Shown: positions 34,663-44,886, counted from the stretch's first letter. The stretch: 64,000 nucleotides of DNA from 40-80 sp964503665 (GCA_964503665.1 CAZDAR010000002.1:62001-126000); one strand, 5' to 3'. Notes: generated from the sequence alone by a model not told the origin. Numbers and translations: made by a program.

Positions 34663-35427
34663 ATGACAATGGAAAATAAAAATTCGCTTTTAGCATATAC
34701 ACTTCGAATTGCTGATGATAGCTTAATCCTCGGTCAACGTCTTGGAGAATGGTGTGGTCACGGTCCGATTTTAGAAGAGGACATCGCATTGACAAATATT
34801 GCTTTAGACTTTATTGGACAAGCTACTAATTTATTTGAATACGCAGCTGTAGTTGCTAATGATGGTCGTTCATCAGATGATTTAGCTTTTTTACGTTTAG
34901 AACATCAGTACACGAACGTTTTATTAGTTGAGCAACCGAATGGTCATTTTGGCGATACAATTGCGCGACAATTTCTTTTCGATGCTTTTCGAAAATTATA
35001 CTTCGAGAAATTAATTCATTCAAAAGATGAGCAATTGTCAGCAATAGCAGCAAAATCTTTGATGGAAACGAAATATCATACGAAGCATTCTTCTGAATGG
35101 CTCATTCGTTTGGGTGACGGTACTGAACTTTCTCATGATAGAATTCAGGAGTCTATCAACGACTTATGGAAATTCACCGATGAATTATTCTATATGGACG
35201 AAATTGATCGGGAGTTAATTGAAAAAGGAATTGCTGTAGATTTAGAAACATTACGTAAACCATGGTTGGAATACGTAGAAATGGTTCTAGGTGAAGCAAA
35301 ATTGAGCAAGCCAGATTCTAAATGGATTTTTAATCTAGGTAGAAATGGTGTTCATACCGATCACATGGGTTATATATTAACTGAAATGCAGTACATGCAA
35401 CGTGCTTATCCTGGAATGGAATGGTAA
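34663..35427 (+). CDS. paaC: 1,2-phenylacetyl-CoA epoxidase, subunit C
   Basis: A 254-residue ferritin-like helical subunit that pairs with PaaA but is not itself catalytic. Typical blocks are DDSLILGQRLGEWCGHGP, EEDIALTNIALDFIGQA and the C-terminal LGRNGVHTDHMGYILTEMQ. Its end overlaps the paaD start by 7 bases. Confidence 0.95.
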   Translation: MTMENKNSLLAYTLRIADDSLILGQRLGEWCGHGPILEEDIALTNIALDFIGQATNLFEYAAVVANDGRSSDDLAFLRLEHQYTNVLLVEQPNGHFGDTIARQFLFDAFRKLYFEKLIHSKDEQLSAIAAKSLMETKYHTKHSSEWLIRLGDGTELSHDRIQESINDLWKFTDELFYMDEIDRELIEKGIAVDLETLRKPWLEYVEMVLGEAKLSKPDSKWIFNLGRNGVHTDHMGYILTEMQYMQRAYPGMEW

Positions 35428-35912
35428 CAACAGTTGATAATAAATACATTTGGCAAAAACTGGAAGAAGTCAGTGATCCTGAGATTCCAGTTTTGTCAGT
35501 TGTAGCTTTAGGTGTCGTTCGTGACGTTCAACAAGATGATAGTACAATTACGGTCACTATAACTCCTACATATAGCGGCTGTCCTGCCATGAAGGTTATG
35601 GAATACAACATTAGAATTGCGCTTGCTGGACTAGGAAAAAAAATCGATGTGATTACGGTACTTTCACCAGCTTGGACGACGGACTGGATGACGGAAGAAG
35701 GAAAACAAAAACTTCGTGATTACGGTATTGCGCCACCTGAAGAGGAAATAGATAAAGATGTACTTTTCGGAAGTAAAACAATTGTTCCTTGTCCAAAATG
35801 TGGATCAAAAGATACGAAATTAATCAGTCAATTTGGAAGTACAGCTTGTAAGGCACATTACCAATGTAACGACTGTCAAGAGCCGTTTGATTATTTCAAA
35901 TGTCATAGATAA
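35421..35912 (+). CDS. paaD: phenylacetate degradation protein PaaD (MIP18 family)
   Basis: A 163-residue protein needed for assembling the epoxidase metal centre. It has an N-terminal MIP18/DUF59 domain (EVSDPEIPVLSVVALGVVRD and PTYSGCPAMKVME, with its reactive cysteine). The C-terminal zinc ribbon is CPKCGSKDTK ... CNDCQEPFDYFKCH. It begins inside the end of paaC (ATGGTAA), implying coupling. paaE does not follow; the next gene is convergent. Confidence 0.94.
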   Translation: MVTTVDNKYIWQKLEEVSDPEIPVLSVVALGVVRDVQQDDSTITVTITPTYSGCPAMKVMEYNIRIALAGLGKKIDVITVLSPAWTTDWMTEEGKQKLRDYGIAPPEEEIDKDVLFGSKTIVPCPKCGSKDTKLISQFGSTACKAHYQCNDCQEPFDYFKCHR

Positions 35913-35970
35913 GAAGATTTCTCTGGCAATAAATAATAAGAGGTCCTTCAACAATTCGTGAAATGAATTT

Positions 35971-36627
35971 CTATTTCACCTTAATTGTATTCTTTAATAC
36001 CTGTGTGTTTTCGGCTAAATTAAAAGCACTTGTTTTAATCATTAACGCACGCTGGTCGGCCGATAGTTTTGCAAGTTCGTTGGTATATTCAATAATAGGG
36101 TCTTGAAATCGAGTAATAGAAACATACGACCCTGTTTTAAGGTTTTCAATATCTTCTACCTTTAAACGATTTAACTGAGATGCAGGAATCTTTATATTAT
36201 TTCTCACCAAGGTATTGCCTTCCCACTTAATCCAATCAAAATCGAAATTAGCCCATGCGTTATTTTCTTCATTTAGAATTTCTTTTAACGCTAACTCTAA
36301 CTCTTCGATGTTTGAAAATTCTATCGTAAATTTAAAAATAAAGTCTTCTATATTTTTGGAGACGGAGACGGTTTTAATCCCTTCTTTATGACGTATTTTA
36401 TCGGCATAAAAGTCAATTTTATCCGTTATTTCGTTTAGTTTCGGCACACGTTGCCCATTTAAACTATCTAGTGCTAGAACTGAATTTACCTTCAATTTGC
36501 TTTTACTAAGATTAACGGAAAGCTTTAAAACACCACTTCCATCTCTATTAATAGTCAAGTCGTCGATTAAGTCAATACAAGAGGATAGAAGAAAAAAGGG
36601 AAGAATTAGAAGGAAGAATTTTTTCAT
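35971..36627 (-). CDS. envelope lipoprotein of unknown function
   Basis: 218 residues from ATG 36627, the start that opens a lipoprotein signal (MKKFFLLILPFFLLSSC). The mature part starts with IDDLTINRDGSGVLKLSVNL, a pattern seen in small Bacteroidota lipoproteins sometimes described as LppM-like, then alternating strands and helices. The ATG is one base after the stop of ldcA, so the pair is cotranscribed. Function unknown. Confidence 0.7.
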   Translation of the reverse strand: MKKFFLLILPFFLLSSCIDLIDDLTINRDGSGVLKLSVNLSKSKLKVNSVLALDSLNGQRVPKLNEITDKIDFYADKIRHKEGIKTVSVSKNIEDFIFKFTIEFSNIEELELALKEILNEENNAWANFDFDWIKWEGNTLVRNNIKIPASQLNRLKVEDIENLKTGSYVSITRFQDPIIEYTNELAKLSADQRALMIKTSAFNLAENTQVLKNTIKVK

Positions 36628-36628
36628 C

Positions 36629-37522
36629 TCAAATCGTTTTAATAGAAACACTATCGTCTGTTATCATCATTGTTGTTTCTATACCCAAAATTAACGCCAA
36701 GTTTTCATTTTGATGTCCTGCAGGAAAATCAAAACACACAGGAATGTCTTTATAACGAAGATGAGTAGATATTATTTCATAATAACTTTGGCCAAAACCA
36801 GGTTCAGAATCACGTAATTGCGTCATTCCGCCTACGATTAGACCGCTAATTTGATCTAAAATACCAGCCCTTTCTAAGGAATAAAACATTCTGTCAATAG
36901 CATAGAGCGGTTCCCCAACATCTTCAACAAAGAGTATTTTTCCCAAATAATTAGGTTGAAGGTTCGTTCCAATTAAGCTATATAAAATAGATAGATTTCC
37001 ACCGGTTATCTTACCAGTAGCCGTTCCTTTTTTATTGTAATGATTAAAAGGGATATTGTAATTAAATTGACCATTTGTGATACAATGAATCAACGACTCG
37101 AGTGAAGAAGCCGTTCCCGTTTGAAAATCCAATGGCATCGTTGCATGTAAACTATGAACTTCCCATTTATCCAAAAACTGATGAAATACAGTCACATCGG
37201 AAAAACCAATAATCCATTTCGGTTGTTGTAGTTGCACCGCCCAATCGATTCTATCCAAAATACGCATACAGCCGTAGCCACCTCTTGCACATAAAATAGC
37301 TTTCACATCTGGATGGTTCAGTGCGTGTTGAAAATCAGTTGCACGTACATTGTCTTCTCCAGAGAAATAATGAAAACTATCTGCTACATGTTCTCCTAGG
37401 ATAACTTGAAAACCTGCTGACTCTAATTGCTTTTTTGCATAGACTATTTTTTCGGCATCAATTGCTTTTGCCGGCGAAACAATCGCTATAACATCGCCTT
37501 CTTGGAGTGGAGATAGTTTCAC
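36629..37522 (-). CDS. ldcA: LD-carboxypeptidase (muramoyltetrapeptide carboxypeptidase)
   Basis: A 297-residue S66 serine peptidase removing the terminal D-alanine from murein tetrapeptides during cell-wall recycling. Family blocks are GDVIAIVSPAKAID, AILCARGGYGCMRILD, the nucleophile region IIGFSDVTVFHQ and GGNLSILYSLIGT with LFVEDVGEPLYAIDRM, which carries the catalytic glutamate. No signal peptide, so it is cytoplasmic. One base separates it from the lipoprotein gene downstream. Confidence 0.92.
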   Translation of the reverse strand: MKLSPLQEGDVIAIVSPAKAIDAEKIVYAKKQLESAGFQVILGEHVADSFHYFSGEDNVRATDFQHALNHPDVKAILCARGGYGCMRILDRIDWAVQLQQPKWIIGFSDVTVFHQFLDKWEVHSLHATMPLDFQTGTASSLESLIHCITNGQFNYNIPFNHYNKKGTATGKITGGNLSILYSLIGTNLQPNYLGKILFVEDVGEPLYAIDRMFYSLERAGILDQISGLIVGGMTQLRDSEPGFGQSYYEIISTHLRYKDIPVCFDFPAGHQNENLALILGIETTMMITDDSVSIKTI

Positions 37523-37550
37523 GTTTAATTTTTTAGTAAAAATAACGATT

Positions 37551-38630
37551 TTACTGCGTAATTAACTTTTTCGTTTTCTCATCCAACTCCATTGTTAGTG
37601 ATTTTAAGAAGACAACAATGCTATTTACTTCCTCATCATTTAAATCCTTACCGTTTTGTAATTTCCCCATGATTCTTACGGCATCATCTAAATCATCAAC
37701 AGAACCATCGTGGAAATATGGATAGGTCATTGCGACATTACGTAAACTTGGTACTTTGAAGAAGTATTTATCACCTTCATTCTTTGTTTCATCAAAACGG
37801 CCAAAATCTATTTTTTTACTCTTAGTCAATTCCCAATAGTCACCAAATAAACCAAATTTTTGAAGCATTGCACCACCAAATGCAATTCCACTATGACAGG
37901 TAATACAACCGCTTTCCATGAATGTTTTTAATCCTTTCTTTTCTTCTGTTGTCAATGCTTCTTTGTCACCGTCTAACCATTTGTCAAAACGACTCGGTGG
38001 GTTTAACTGACGCTCGTAAGCACCGATAGCTTTGGTAATATTATCAAATGTAATCGGCTGTGCGGTGCCAGGATAAGCTTTTGCAAAAAGAGTCTTATAT
38101 TCGTTCACACCTCTTAAGCGGTTTTCTAAAAATTCTTTTGAAGGAATATTGTGTTCCACTGGGTTTAAGATAGGTCCTCCTGCTTGTTCTTCGACATCTT
38201 TCGCACGACCATCCCAGAAGCTCATTGCGTGTAACGATGAGTAATATGCTGAAGGTGAATTTCGACCTCCTAATTCTCTGGTGTCTCCTGGAGAAAAAGC
38301 GAGATTGTCAACACCATATTTATCTAATTGATGACAAGAGGAACAACTAATCGTTTGATCTTTTGATAAACGGTTGTCGAAGTATAATTTTTTTCCAAGT
38401 TCAATTATGTCTTCGCTTGTTGCATCAACGGGTAATGAAGAGATAGATCCAAAGATAGTTCCAGCTTGAGAAAACAATTCATTTTCCTCCTCAGCTGTCA
38501 ATGCTGTAATGTCACTTAATGTGGCATCTTTTTTATCTGTATCATTATTTTTACATGAAAGTAAAGTGATTCCTAAAATAAGTCCTAAAAGGATAATTGT
38601 ATTTGGAAAGATGGTGTTCATTCTTTTCAT
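37551..38630 (-). CDS. di-haem cytochrome c peroxidase, lipoprotein
   Basis: 359 residues with a lipoprotein signal ending ITLLSC. Two c-type haem motifs, CSSCH and CITCH, lie in the N- and C-terminal halves, with the MauG/CcpA-family blocks FSPGDTRELGGRNSPS, FWDGRAKDVEEQAGGPI and FKVPSLRNVAMTYPYFHDGS. Predicted to reduce peroxide in the periplasm using cytochrome c electrons. A second ATG three codons in (38621) is equally possible. Confidence 0.9.
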   Translation of the reverse strand: MKRMNTIFPNTIILLGLILGITLLSCKNNDTDKKDATLSDITALTAEEENELFSQAGTIFGSISSLPVDATSEDIIELGKKLYFDNRLSKDQTISCSSCHQLDKYGVDNLAFSPGDTRELGGRNSPSAYYSSLHAMSFWDGRAKDVEEQAGGPILNPVEHNIPSKEFLENRLRGVNEYKTLFAKAYPGTAQPITFDNITKAIGAYERQLNPPSRFDKWLDGDKEALTTEEKKGLKTFMESGCITCHSGIAFGGAMLQKFGLFGDYWELTKSKKIDFGRFDETKNEGDKYFFKVPSLRNVAMTYPYFHDGSVDDLDDAVRIMGKLQNGKDLNDEEVNSIVVFLKSLTMELDEKTKKLITQ

Positions 38631-38729
38631 ATGTGAATAATTTTATGTTGTTATAATTTTTACAAAGATACTGATTTTTCAGGTGTTGAACAATACCATA
38701 TTAAGGTTATACTTCGTTATAAAATAGGT

Positions 38730-40526
38730 TTAAATACTAAAGTATTCCACTAATGTCTTCGCTTTTGATTTTCCAATCACAGCAGCTAAATCTTCCTGCG
38801 AAGCATTCTTGATTTTGGAAAGTGTCTTAAAATGGTGTAACAATGCTTGAAATGATTTTGGGCCTATACCAGGAATATTTTCTAACTCTGAGTTGAATGC
38901 ATTTTTACTCCGACGATCACGGTGATGCGTAATGCCAAATCGGTGCGCTTCATCTCGTATATGTTGAATGACTTTGAGTGTCTCTGAACGCTTGTCGAGA
39001 TAAAGTGGAATACTATCTCCTGGAAAAAATATTTCTTCTAACCGTTTTGCGATTCCAATAATGGGAATTTTCCCTCTAATACCAAGTTGTTCGAATGCTT
39101 TCAGAGCAGCACTCAACTGGCCTTTTCCGCCATCAACTATGACTAAATTAGGAAATGGCTGCTCTTCATCCAACATCCTTTTGTAGCGACGATAGACCAC
39201 TTCTTCCATGGTTTTGAAGTCATCAGGACCTTCCACTGTTTTAGGAATAAAATGGCGATACTCTTTATTACTAGGCTTGGCATTTTTAAAGACGACACAT
39301 GCTGAAACAGGATTGGTACCTTGAATATTGGAGTTGTCAAAGCATTCGATGTGAACAGGTAGTTCCGTTAATCGTAAATCGGCTTTCATTTGTGCTAAAA
39401 TTCGATTCGTATGCCGCTCAGGGTCGATTATTTTTTCTTGTTTTAACTTACTCAAGCGATAATAGGTATTATTTCGCATGGACAAATCTACGACCTCTTT
39501 TTTCTCACCACGAACTGGAACTCTGAATGTAATTCCTTCCAATTTTGTTTTGATAGGATAATTGCTCAGTACTTCTTTTGAATCACTTTGATAACGACCT
39601 CTGAAATCCATTAACGCATAAAGAATAATTTCCTCTATGTCCGTTTGTAAATTCTTTTTCACTTCCAAGGTGATTCCATGAATGATAGCGCCATTGTTTA
39701 TCACCAGATAATTCACGTATCCTACTTCTCCATCATCTAAAAATGTAATGATGTCCATTTTATGTAAGGTAGCAGAAACGATAGTTGATTTTGCTTGAAA
39801 TTTCTCTAAAACGTGTAATTTTTCTTTGATCTTTTGCGCCTCTTCAAATCGATAATATTCTACATGTTTCGTCATCTGTTCTTTCAAAAAACGAATGGCT
39901 GTCTGTGTATTTCCTTTTAGAATTTCTTTAATCTGTTCTATGTTTTGCAGGTATTCTTCCTCCAGATATTTGCCTACACAAGGAGCTTTGCATTTTCCAA
40001 TATGATATTCTAAACAAACGGTATATTTCCCTTCCTTAATCTTTTTGGGTGCTAAATCTAAACTACATGTGCGTATGGGGAAAATTTCTCGGAAGAGTTC
40101 CAAAAGCGTGTGCATTATCTTGACATTGGAATATGGACCAAAATAAAACGAGCCATCTTTGATGATATTTCGGGTCGAAAAAATACGCGGAAATGCCTCG
40201 TTTTTAATACAAATCCACGGATAGGTTTTGTCGTCTTTTAAAAGGATGTTATATCGCGGTTGCAGTTCCTTTATTAGGTTATTTTCAAGGAGTAAAGCGT
40301 CTAATTCAGAGCCAACAATGATATATTTAATGTCACGTATTTTCTTAACAAGAACATTCGTTTTATTGTTGTCGTGAACTTTGGCAAAATAAGAATTAAC
40401 CCGTTTTTTTAGATTCTTCGCTTTCCCAACGTAAAGAATTTTACCGCTTTCGTCAAAATATTGATAAACCCCTGGTTTTTCAGGTAATATTTGGAGTTTA
40501 AGCCGTATTTCTTTGCGAACTTCCAT
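38730..40526 (-). CDS. uvrC: excinuclease ABC subunit C
   Basis: A 598-residue nuclease making both incisions in nucleotide-excision repair. It has an N-terminal GIY-YIG domain (PGVYQYFDESGKILYVGKAK), a Cys cluster (C-CL-C-C around residues 153-183), a UVR coiled-coil motif near 200-235, an RNase H-like domain (IECFDNSNIQGT, VIVDGGKGQL, HRFGITHHRDRRSK) and a C-terminal helix-hairpin-helix (LENIPGIGPKSFQALLHHF). Complete and of standard length. Confidence 0.97.
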   Translation of the reverse strand: MEVRKEIRLKLQILPEKPGVYQYFDESGKILYVGKAKNLKKRVNSYFAKVHDNNKTNVLVKKIRDIKYIIVGSELDALLLENNLIKELQPRYNILLKDDKTYPWICIKNEAFPRIFSTRNIIKDGSFYFGPYSNVKIMHTLLELFREIFPIRTCSLDLAPKKIKEGKYTVCLEYHIGKCKAPCVGKYLEEEYLQNIEQIKEILKGNTQTAIRFLKEQMTKHVEYYRFEEAQKIKEKLHVLEKFQAKSTIVSATLHKMDIITFLDDGEVGYVNYLVINNGAIIHGITLEVKKNLQTDIEEIILYALMDFRGRYQSDSKEVLSNYPIKTKLEGITFRVPVRGEKKEVVDLSMRNNTYYRLSKLKQEKIIDPERHTNRILAQMKADLRLTELPVHIECFDNSNIQGTNPVSACVVFKNAKPSNKEYRHFIPKTVEGPDDFKTMEEVVYRRYKRMLDEEQPFPNLVIVDGGKGQLSAALKAFEQLGIRGKIPIIGIAKRLEEIFFPGDSIPLYLDKRSETLKVIQHIRDEAHRFGITHHRDRRSKNAFNSELENIPGIGPKSFQALLHHFKTLSKIKNASQEDLAAVIGKSKAKTLVEYFSI

Positions 40527-40571
40527 GGGGTAAAATTAAGGAAAAAAAGAACACAAGATGAAACGTTCCTA

Positions 40572-41045
40572 CTAATCTAACAAAGCAGAAATAAATTCTT
40601 TAAGCGCAGGGAAATTAATGTCTTTAGCTTCATCTACTTTAAATTTTTTAGCAATAAAACCATTGCCGACACGTACTTTACCTTGTAACGTGAGCTCCAT
40701 TTTTCCAAATAGTGCAGATGATGCGATAGTCAATAAGCTACCGCTTTCTAGCTGAATTTCAAGACTAGTGGTATAGACACCTTCAACTCTTTTTTTGAGC
40801 TTCAATCGCTTGGTTAAGAAAACAGTTCCTAGCTTTTTACCTTTGAGATAAACGTCTAATTCCGATGGACTTAAGACAATATTAGAATTATTTGGGTTGT
40901 CGATTTTTAAATCTGCATCAAAACTGATACGTTTTCCATCTTTTTTAATATTGGAAATACTGCTCACGCCTACATACTTCACTTCATCGAAATGACAGGA
41001 TGTAAATGCAAGCAATAATCCAAAAATGAGTAATAATCGAGTCAT
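40572..41045 (-). CDS. LEA type 2-like lipoprotein
   Basis: 157 residues with a lipoprotein signal ending AFTSC. The mature part fits the LEA14/WHy fold (FDADLKIDNPNNSNIVLSPS, ELDVYLKGKKLGT), an immunoglobulin-like beta-sandwich found in periplasmic lipoproteins of this phylum. Its start is 2 bases after the end of the dipeptidase gene, so the two share a transcript. Exact role unknown. Confidence 0.8.
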   Translation of the reverse strand: MTRLLLIFGLLLAFTSCHFDEVKYVGVSSISNIKKDGKRISFDADLKIDNPNNSNIVLSPSELDVYLKGKKLGTVFLTKRLKLKKRVEGVYTTSLEIQLESGSLLTIASSALFGKMELTLQGKVRVGNGFIAKKFKVDEAKDINFPALKEFISALLD

Positions 41046-41047
41046 TC

Positions 41048-42448
41048 TTAATCGTTCAACTCATTAAAATACTGATAAAAATATGGAATGGTCTCTATTC
41101 CTTTGTAGAAGTTGAACAAACCGTAATGTTCATTTGGTGAGTGAATCGCGTCAGAGTCCAAACCAAAGCCCATCATAATTGTTTTGATCCCCAAAATGTT
41201 TTCAAATAAGGCGATAATTGGAATACTTCCTCCACTTCTAACAGGAATTGGTGTCTTGCCAAATGTTCTTTCATACGCCATGCTTGCCGCTTTGTAAGCA
41301 ATAGAATCAATTGGTGTTACCACTGGAAAACCACCATGATGAGGTGTTACTTTTACCGTAACACCTGCTGGAGCAATTGCTTCAAAATGGTTTGTAAACA
41401 ATTCAGTAATTTCCTCTGGATGTTGATCGGGTACTAATCGCATGGATATTTTCGCGTGTGCTTTGGATGGGATCACTGTTTTAGCACCTTCACCAATATA
41501 ACCACCCCAAATTCCGTTGACATCCAATGTTGGACGAATAGCTCCTCTTTCAGGTGTGGAATATCCTTTTTCACCATAAACAGCGTTTATTCCGATTGAC
41601 TTTTTGTACTCTTCTTCACTGAAAGGCGCTTTTGCCATTAATGCTCTTTCTTCATTGGTTAATTCAATCGCTTTATCGTAAAAGTGCGGAATCGTAATGT
41701 AATTATTTTCGTCATGCAAAGAAGCAATCATCTTCGCTAGAATGTTTATCGGATTAGCAACACAACCACCGTACAAACCAGAATGCAAATCTCTGTTTGG
41801 TCCTGTTACTTCGACTTCAATATAACTTAACCCTCTCAATCCAGTTGTGATTGACGGTGTATCATTCGCTAGCATTCCTGTGTCAGAAACGAGGATAATA
41901 TCTGCTGTAAGCATGTCTTTGTATTCAGAAATGAAATGTCCTAAGTTGACGCTTCCCACTTCTTCTTCCCCTTCAATCATCAACTTCACGTTACATTTCA
42001 ATTCGTTGGCGTTTAACATCGCTTCAATCGCTTTGACGTGCATGAACATTTGACCTTTGTCGTCACAAGAACCACGAGCAAAAATCGCTCCTTCTGGATG
42101 TATCTCTGTTTTTTTGATGACAGGTTCAAAAGCGGGTGAATCCCATAATTCAATCGGGTCAGCAGGTTGAACATCATAGTGTCCATATACCAAAATCGTT
42201 GGAAAACTTTCGTTTACTATTTTTTCTCCATAGACAATAGGATGTCCTTCGGTAGGGTAAATTTTCACTTTATCTAATCCTATTTCTGTAAGATGAGCTG
42301 ATAGATAATCCGCTGTTTTCGCTACATCTTTGGTATACGCAGGATCTGCAGAAATAGATGGAATTCGTAATAAATCTAGTAATTCGTTTAAGAATTTCTC
42401 TTTATTAACTGAAATATAATCATTTGTAGCGCTCATAGAATTGTTCAT
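41048..42448 (-). CDS. M20 family dipeptidase
   Basis: A 466-residue co-catalytic zinc peptidase. Metal and catalytic motifs are LVYGHYDVQPAD, FARGSCDDKGQMF, MIEGEEEVGSVNL and VSDTG, with the dimerisation-domain histidine in GPNRDLHSGLYGG and a C-terminal DAIHSPNEHYGL. Predicted to hydrolyse dipeptides in the cytoplasm. A start at 42436 (MSATNDY) is possible. A TATTTTTG box on the minus strand at 42508-42515 may be its promoter. Confidence 0.93.
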   Translation of the reverse strand: MNNSMSATNDYISVNKEKFLNELLDLLRIPSISADPAYTKDVAKTADYLSAHLTEIGLDKVKIYPTEGHPIVYGEKIVNESFPTILVYGHYDVQPADPIELWDSPAFEPVIKKTEIHPEGAIFARGSCDDKGQMFMHVKAIEAMLNANELKCNVKLMIEGEEEVGSVNLGHFISEYKDMLTADIILVSDTGMLANDTPSITTGLRGLSYIEVEVTGPNRDLHSGLYGGCVANPINILAKMIASLHDENNYITIPHFYDKAIELTNEERALMAKAPFSEEEYKKSIGINAVYGEKGYSTPERGAIRPTLDVNGIWGGYIGEGAKTVIPSKAHAKISMRLVPDQHPEEITELFTNHFEAIAPAGVTVKVTPHHGGFPVVTPIDSIAYKAASMAYERTFGKTPIPVRSGGSIPIIALFENILGIKTIMMGFGLDSDAIHSPNEHYGLFNFYKGIETIPYFYQYFNELND

Positions 42449-42544
42449 TTTTTTTAAATTTGTGAATCGTTGTCATTTCCTTAACGAACGAAAATGCAAC
42501 TTTTTACCAAAAATAGTAGTCTTTAGTTGAAACAATTCATTTTT

Positions 42545-44806
42545 ATGAAAATAATTTTCTCTTTTATACTTTTTGTATTGGGTTCATCCACTTTTATTTT
42601 TTCCCAAACACCTACAGTTGATTTTTCTTTAACACCTCAACAATTGGTGCAAGATGTCCTTGCTGGTCCAGGAGTTCAAATTACGAATGCGAAATTTAAT
42701 GACAATGTTAATTATGTAGGAAATAGAATTGGTAAGTTTACGTATGCGGGAAGTCAAATCGATTTTTCTTCGGGTATAGTAATTGGGACAGGTGGAGTAG
42801 CTGATACAATAACTGGTACGTCAAAAGGGATCATTGGGCCAAATAGTACTGAAGGTTATAGTTTGTCGGGATCAGGTAGTACTGTTTCAAGTGATGCTCA
42901 ATTATCTAATTTAATAAGTAATACATTAAATGATATAGGACGTTTAGAATTTGATTTTGTTCCTGTGGGAAACACAGTAAGTTTTCAGTTTGTTTTTAGT
43001 AGTGAGGAATACAACGAGTACGTTTGTTCTCCGTATTATGATGTCTTTGGATTTTTTGTCTCTGGCCCAAAACCGGGAGGAGGAGATTATACCAATGAGA
43101 ATTTTGCATTAGTTCCAGGTACCAATACACCGATTACGATTAATACGATAAATAATGGATATGTCGGTTCATCAAGTTTTGGTGGGAGTTGTCCTTCTGG
43201 TGGATTATTAAACGCTCAGTATTTCGCTGGTGCTCCAGGAGCAAACTTTCAAATGGATGGAGCAACGAAATCTCTGACAATTCAATTTAATGTGATTTGT
43301 GGCGAGACCTATCACTTTAAATTTGCCTTAGCAGACGTCGGTGATAATGCTTTAGATTCATGGGTATTTTTAAAAGCAGGTTCTTTCCAATCGGAAGCGG
43401 TACAAGTTTCGGTAGCAACTGTTTCTGGTGACAATACGATTATAGAAGGGTGTACCGATGCAGATATTATTTTCACCCGTCCAATCGAACAATCTGATAC
43501 AGCAACGGTCGTATATTATGAAGTATCTGGTTCGGCTATTGAAGGAGTTGACTATACGACACTTCAAAATCCAATTGCTTTTCAACCAGGAGAAGATAGT
43601 TTAATATTAACACTTCATCCTATTCAAGATGGTATTTCGGAAGGCACCGATTCTGTTATTATTAAAGTTTTCATTGTGAATCAATGTGGCGATACGATAG
43701 TTTCAGAAGGAACCATTTATATTATTGATAGTTTGGATATTACAACGACGGTCAACAATCCTGTTGTATTTTGTATTAATGACTCTGTTCAACTGAATGT
43801 TTCAGCTGGTGGTGGAATTGAACCATACACGTATGCATGGAGTAATGGCTCTACCAATACGACAACAAATGTGCCGATAGGATTATCAGGGCCATTTGAT
43901 TATTATGTCACGACCACGGATGCTTGTGGATTTACACAAAAAGACACAGCTCATATTACCTTAAATCAAACATTAAAAATAGATTCACTCATCGCATCGC
44001 CAGCTTATTCGTGTTTAAATACAGGATATGCTAATGGTTATGCCTCTGGATTCTCAGGAACACCGACTTATACTTGGATTGGCCCAGGAGGAACAAATTC
44101 ATCCACTAAAAATATCGCTAACTTAGGAACTGGATGGTATCATTTTACTGTGGAAGACAATATGTGTTCGATGACTGATAGTGTATTTGTTGATGTCATC
44201 GCTGCGCCAATTGCTGTCATTACACCAGATAAGACTAATGGATGTAATCCGACTACTTTTACTTTAACGAATGAAAGTTCAAATGCGAATGCTTACAGAT
44301 GGAATACGGGAAATGGCTATTTCTCAGTTTCAAATAAAGATACACAGTCAATTAGCTTAACAAATAGCCAAGAAATTTCTTTAATTGCAACTAACGGAAC
44401 ATGTTCAGATACGACAAAGGTTTCACTTTCTATTGTGAATTGTGGATGTACAGATCCAACCGCTATAAACTATGATGATGTTGCGACATTTGATGATGGT
44501 TCTTGTTTATACCATGCACCTGAGATTGAATTACCAAATATTTTCACACCGAATGATGATGGTAAAAATGAAACCTACCAATTCATTCAACAAAATTACA
44601 TTGTTAGCATTGAATATTGGATTTTTAACCGTTGGGGAAATGTCATGTACCAAACGGATAAATTGAGCACTTATTGGGATGGAAAAGTGAATGGAAGTAA
44701 TGCCTCTGAAGGTGTCTACTTTATTAAATATGAAGCAACAGGATTGAACGGTGAGAAAGTGAATGGACATACTTTCTTCCATCTAGTTCGAATAAGAAAA
44801 GAATAA
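42545..44806 (+). CDS. secreted choice-of-anchor-L protein with T9SS type B sorting domain
   Basis: About 753 residues from ATG 42545, selected because it opens the signal peptide (MKIIFSFILFVLGSSTFIFS). It has an anchor-L domain at about 25-225 (LEFDFVPVGNTVSFQFVFSS, EYNEYVCSPYYDVFGFF), then a Calx-beta-like domain (SAIEGVDYTTLQNP) and SprB/PKD-like repeats (GGGIEPYTYAWSNGSTN). These are followed by a GCTDPTAINYDDVATFDDGS motif and a type B sorting domain (IFTPNDDGKNETYQF, FNRWGNVMYQ, FFHLVR). It should be exported by Sec and then T9SS to the surface or medium, probably for adhesion. Confidence 0.93.
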   Translation: MKIIFSFILFVLGSSTFIFSQTPTVDFSLTPQQLVQDVLAGPGVQITNAKFNDNVNYVGNRIGKFTYAGSQIDFSSGIVIGTGGVADTITGTSKGIIGPNSTEGYSLSGSGSTVSSDAQLSNLISNTLNDIGRLEFDFVPVGNTVSFQFVFSSEEYNEYVCSPYYDVFGFFVSGPKPGGGDYTNENFALVPGTNTPITINTINNGYVGSSSFGGSCPSGGLLNAQYFAGAPGANFQMDGATKSLTIQFNVICGETYHFKFALADVGDNALDSWVFLKAGSFQSEAVQVSVATVSGDNTIIEGCTDADIIFTRPIEQSDTATVVYYEVSGSAIEGVDYTTLQNPIAFQPGEDSLILTLHPIQDGISEGTDSVIIKVFIVNQCGDTIVSEGTIYIIDSLDITTTVNNPVVFCINDSVQLNVSAGGGIEPYTYAWSNGSTNTTTNVPIGLSGPFDYYVTTTDACGFTQKDTAHITLNQTLKIDSLIASPAYSCLNTGYANGYASGFSGTPTYTWIGPGGTNSSTKNIANLGTGWYHFTVEDNMCSMTDSVFVDVIAAPIAVITPDKTNGCNPTTFTLTNESSNANAYRWNTGNGYFSVSNKDTQSISLTNSQEISLIATNGTCSDTTKVSLSIVNCGCTDPTAINYDDVATFDDGSCLYHAPEIELPNIFTPNDDGKNETYQFIQQNYIVSIEYWIFNRWGNVMYQTDKLSTYWDGKVNGSNASEGVYFIKYEATGLNGEKVNGHTFFHLVRIRKE

Positions 44807-44811
44807 AATGC

Positions 44812-44838
44812 AAAAAGGGTAGGAGACTACCCTTTTTT
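44812..44838. terminator. bidirectional intrinsic terminator
   Basis: AAAAAGGGTAG (44812-44822) and CTACCCTTTTT (44827-44837) around GAGA, with T-runs on both strands. It lies between the anchor-L gene and the convergent GH114-like gene. Confidence 0.93.
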
Positions 44839-44886
44839 AGTTTCAGCATATTTTCAAACGTATGTGCTATAGAGAATAGCGTTGCT

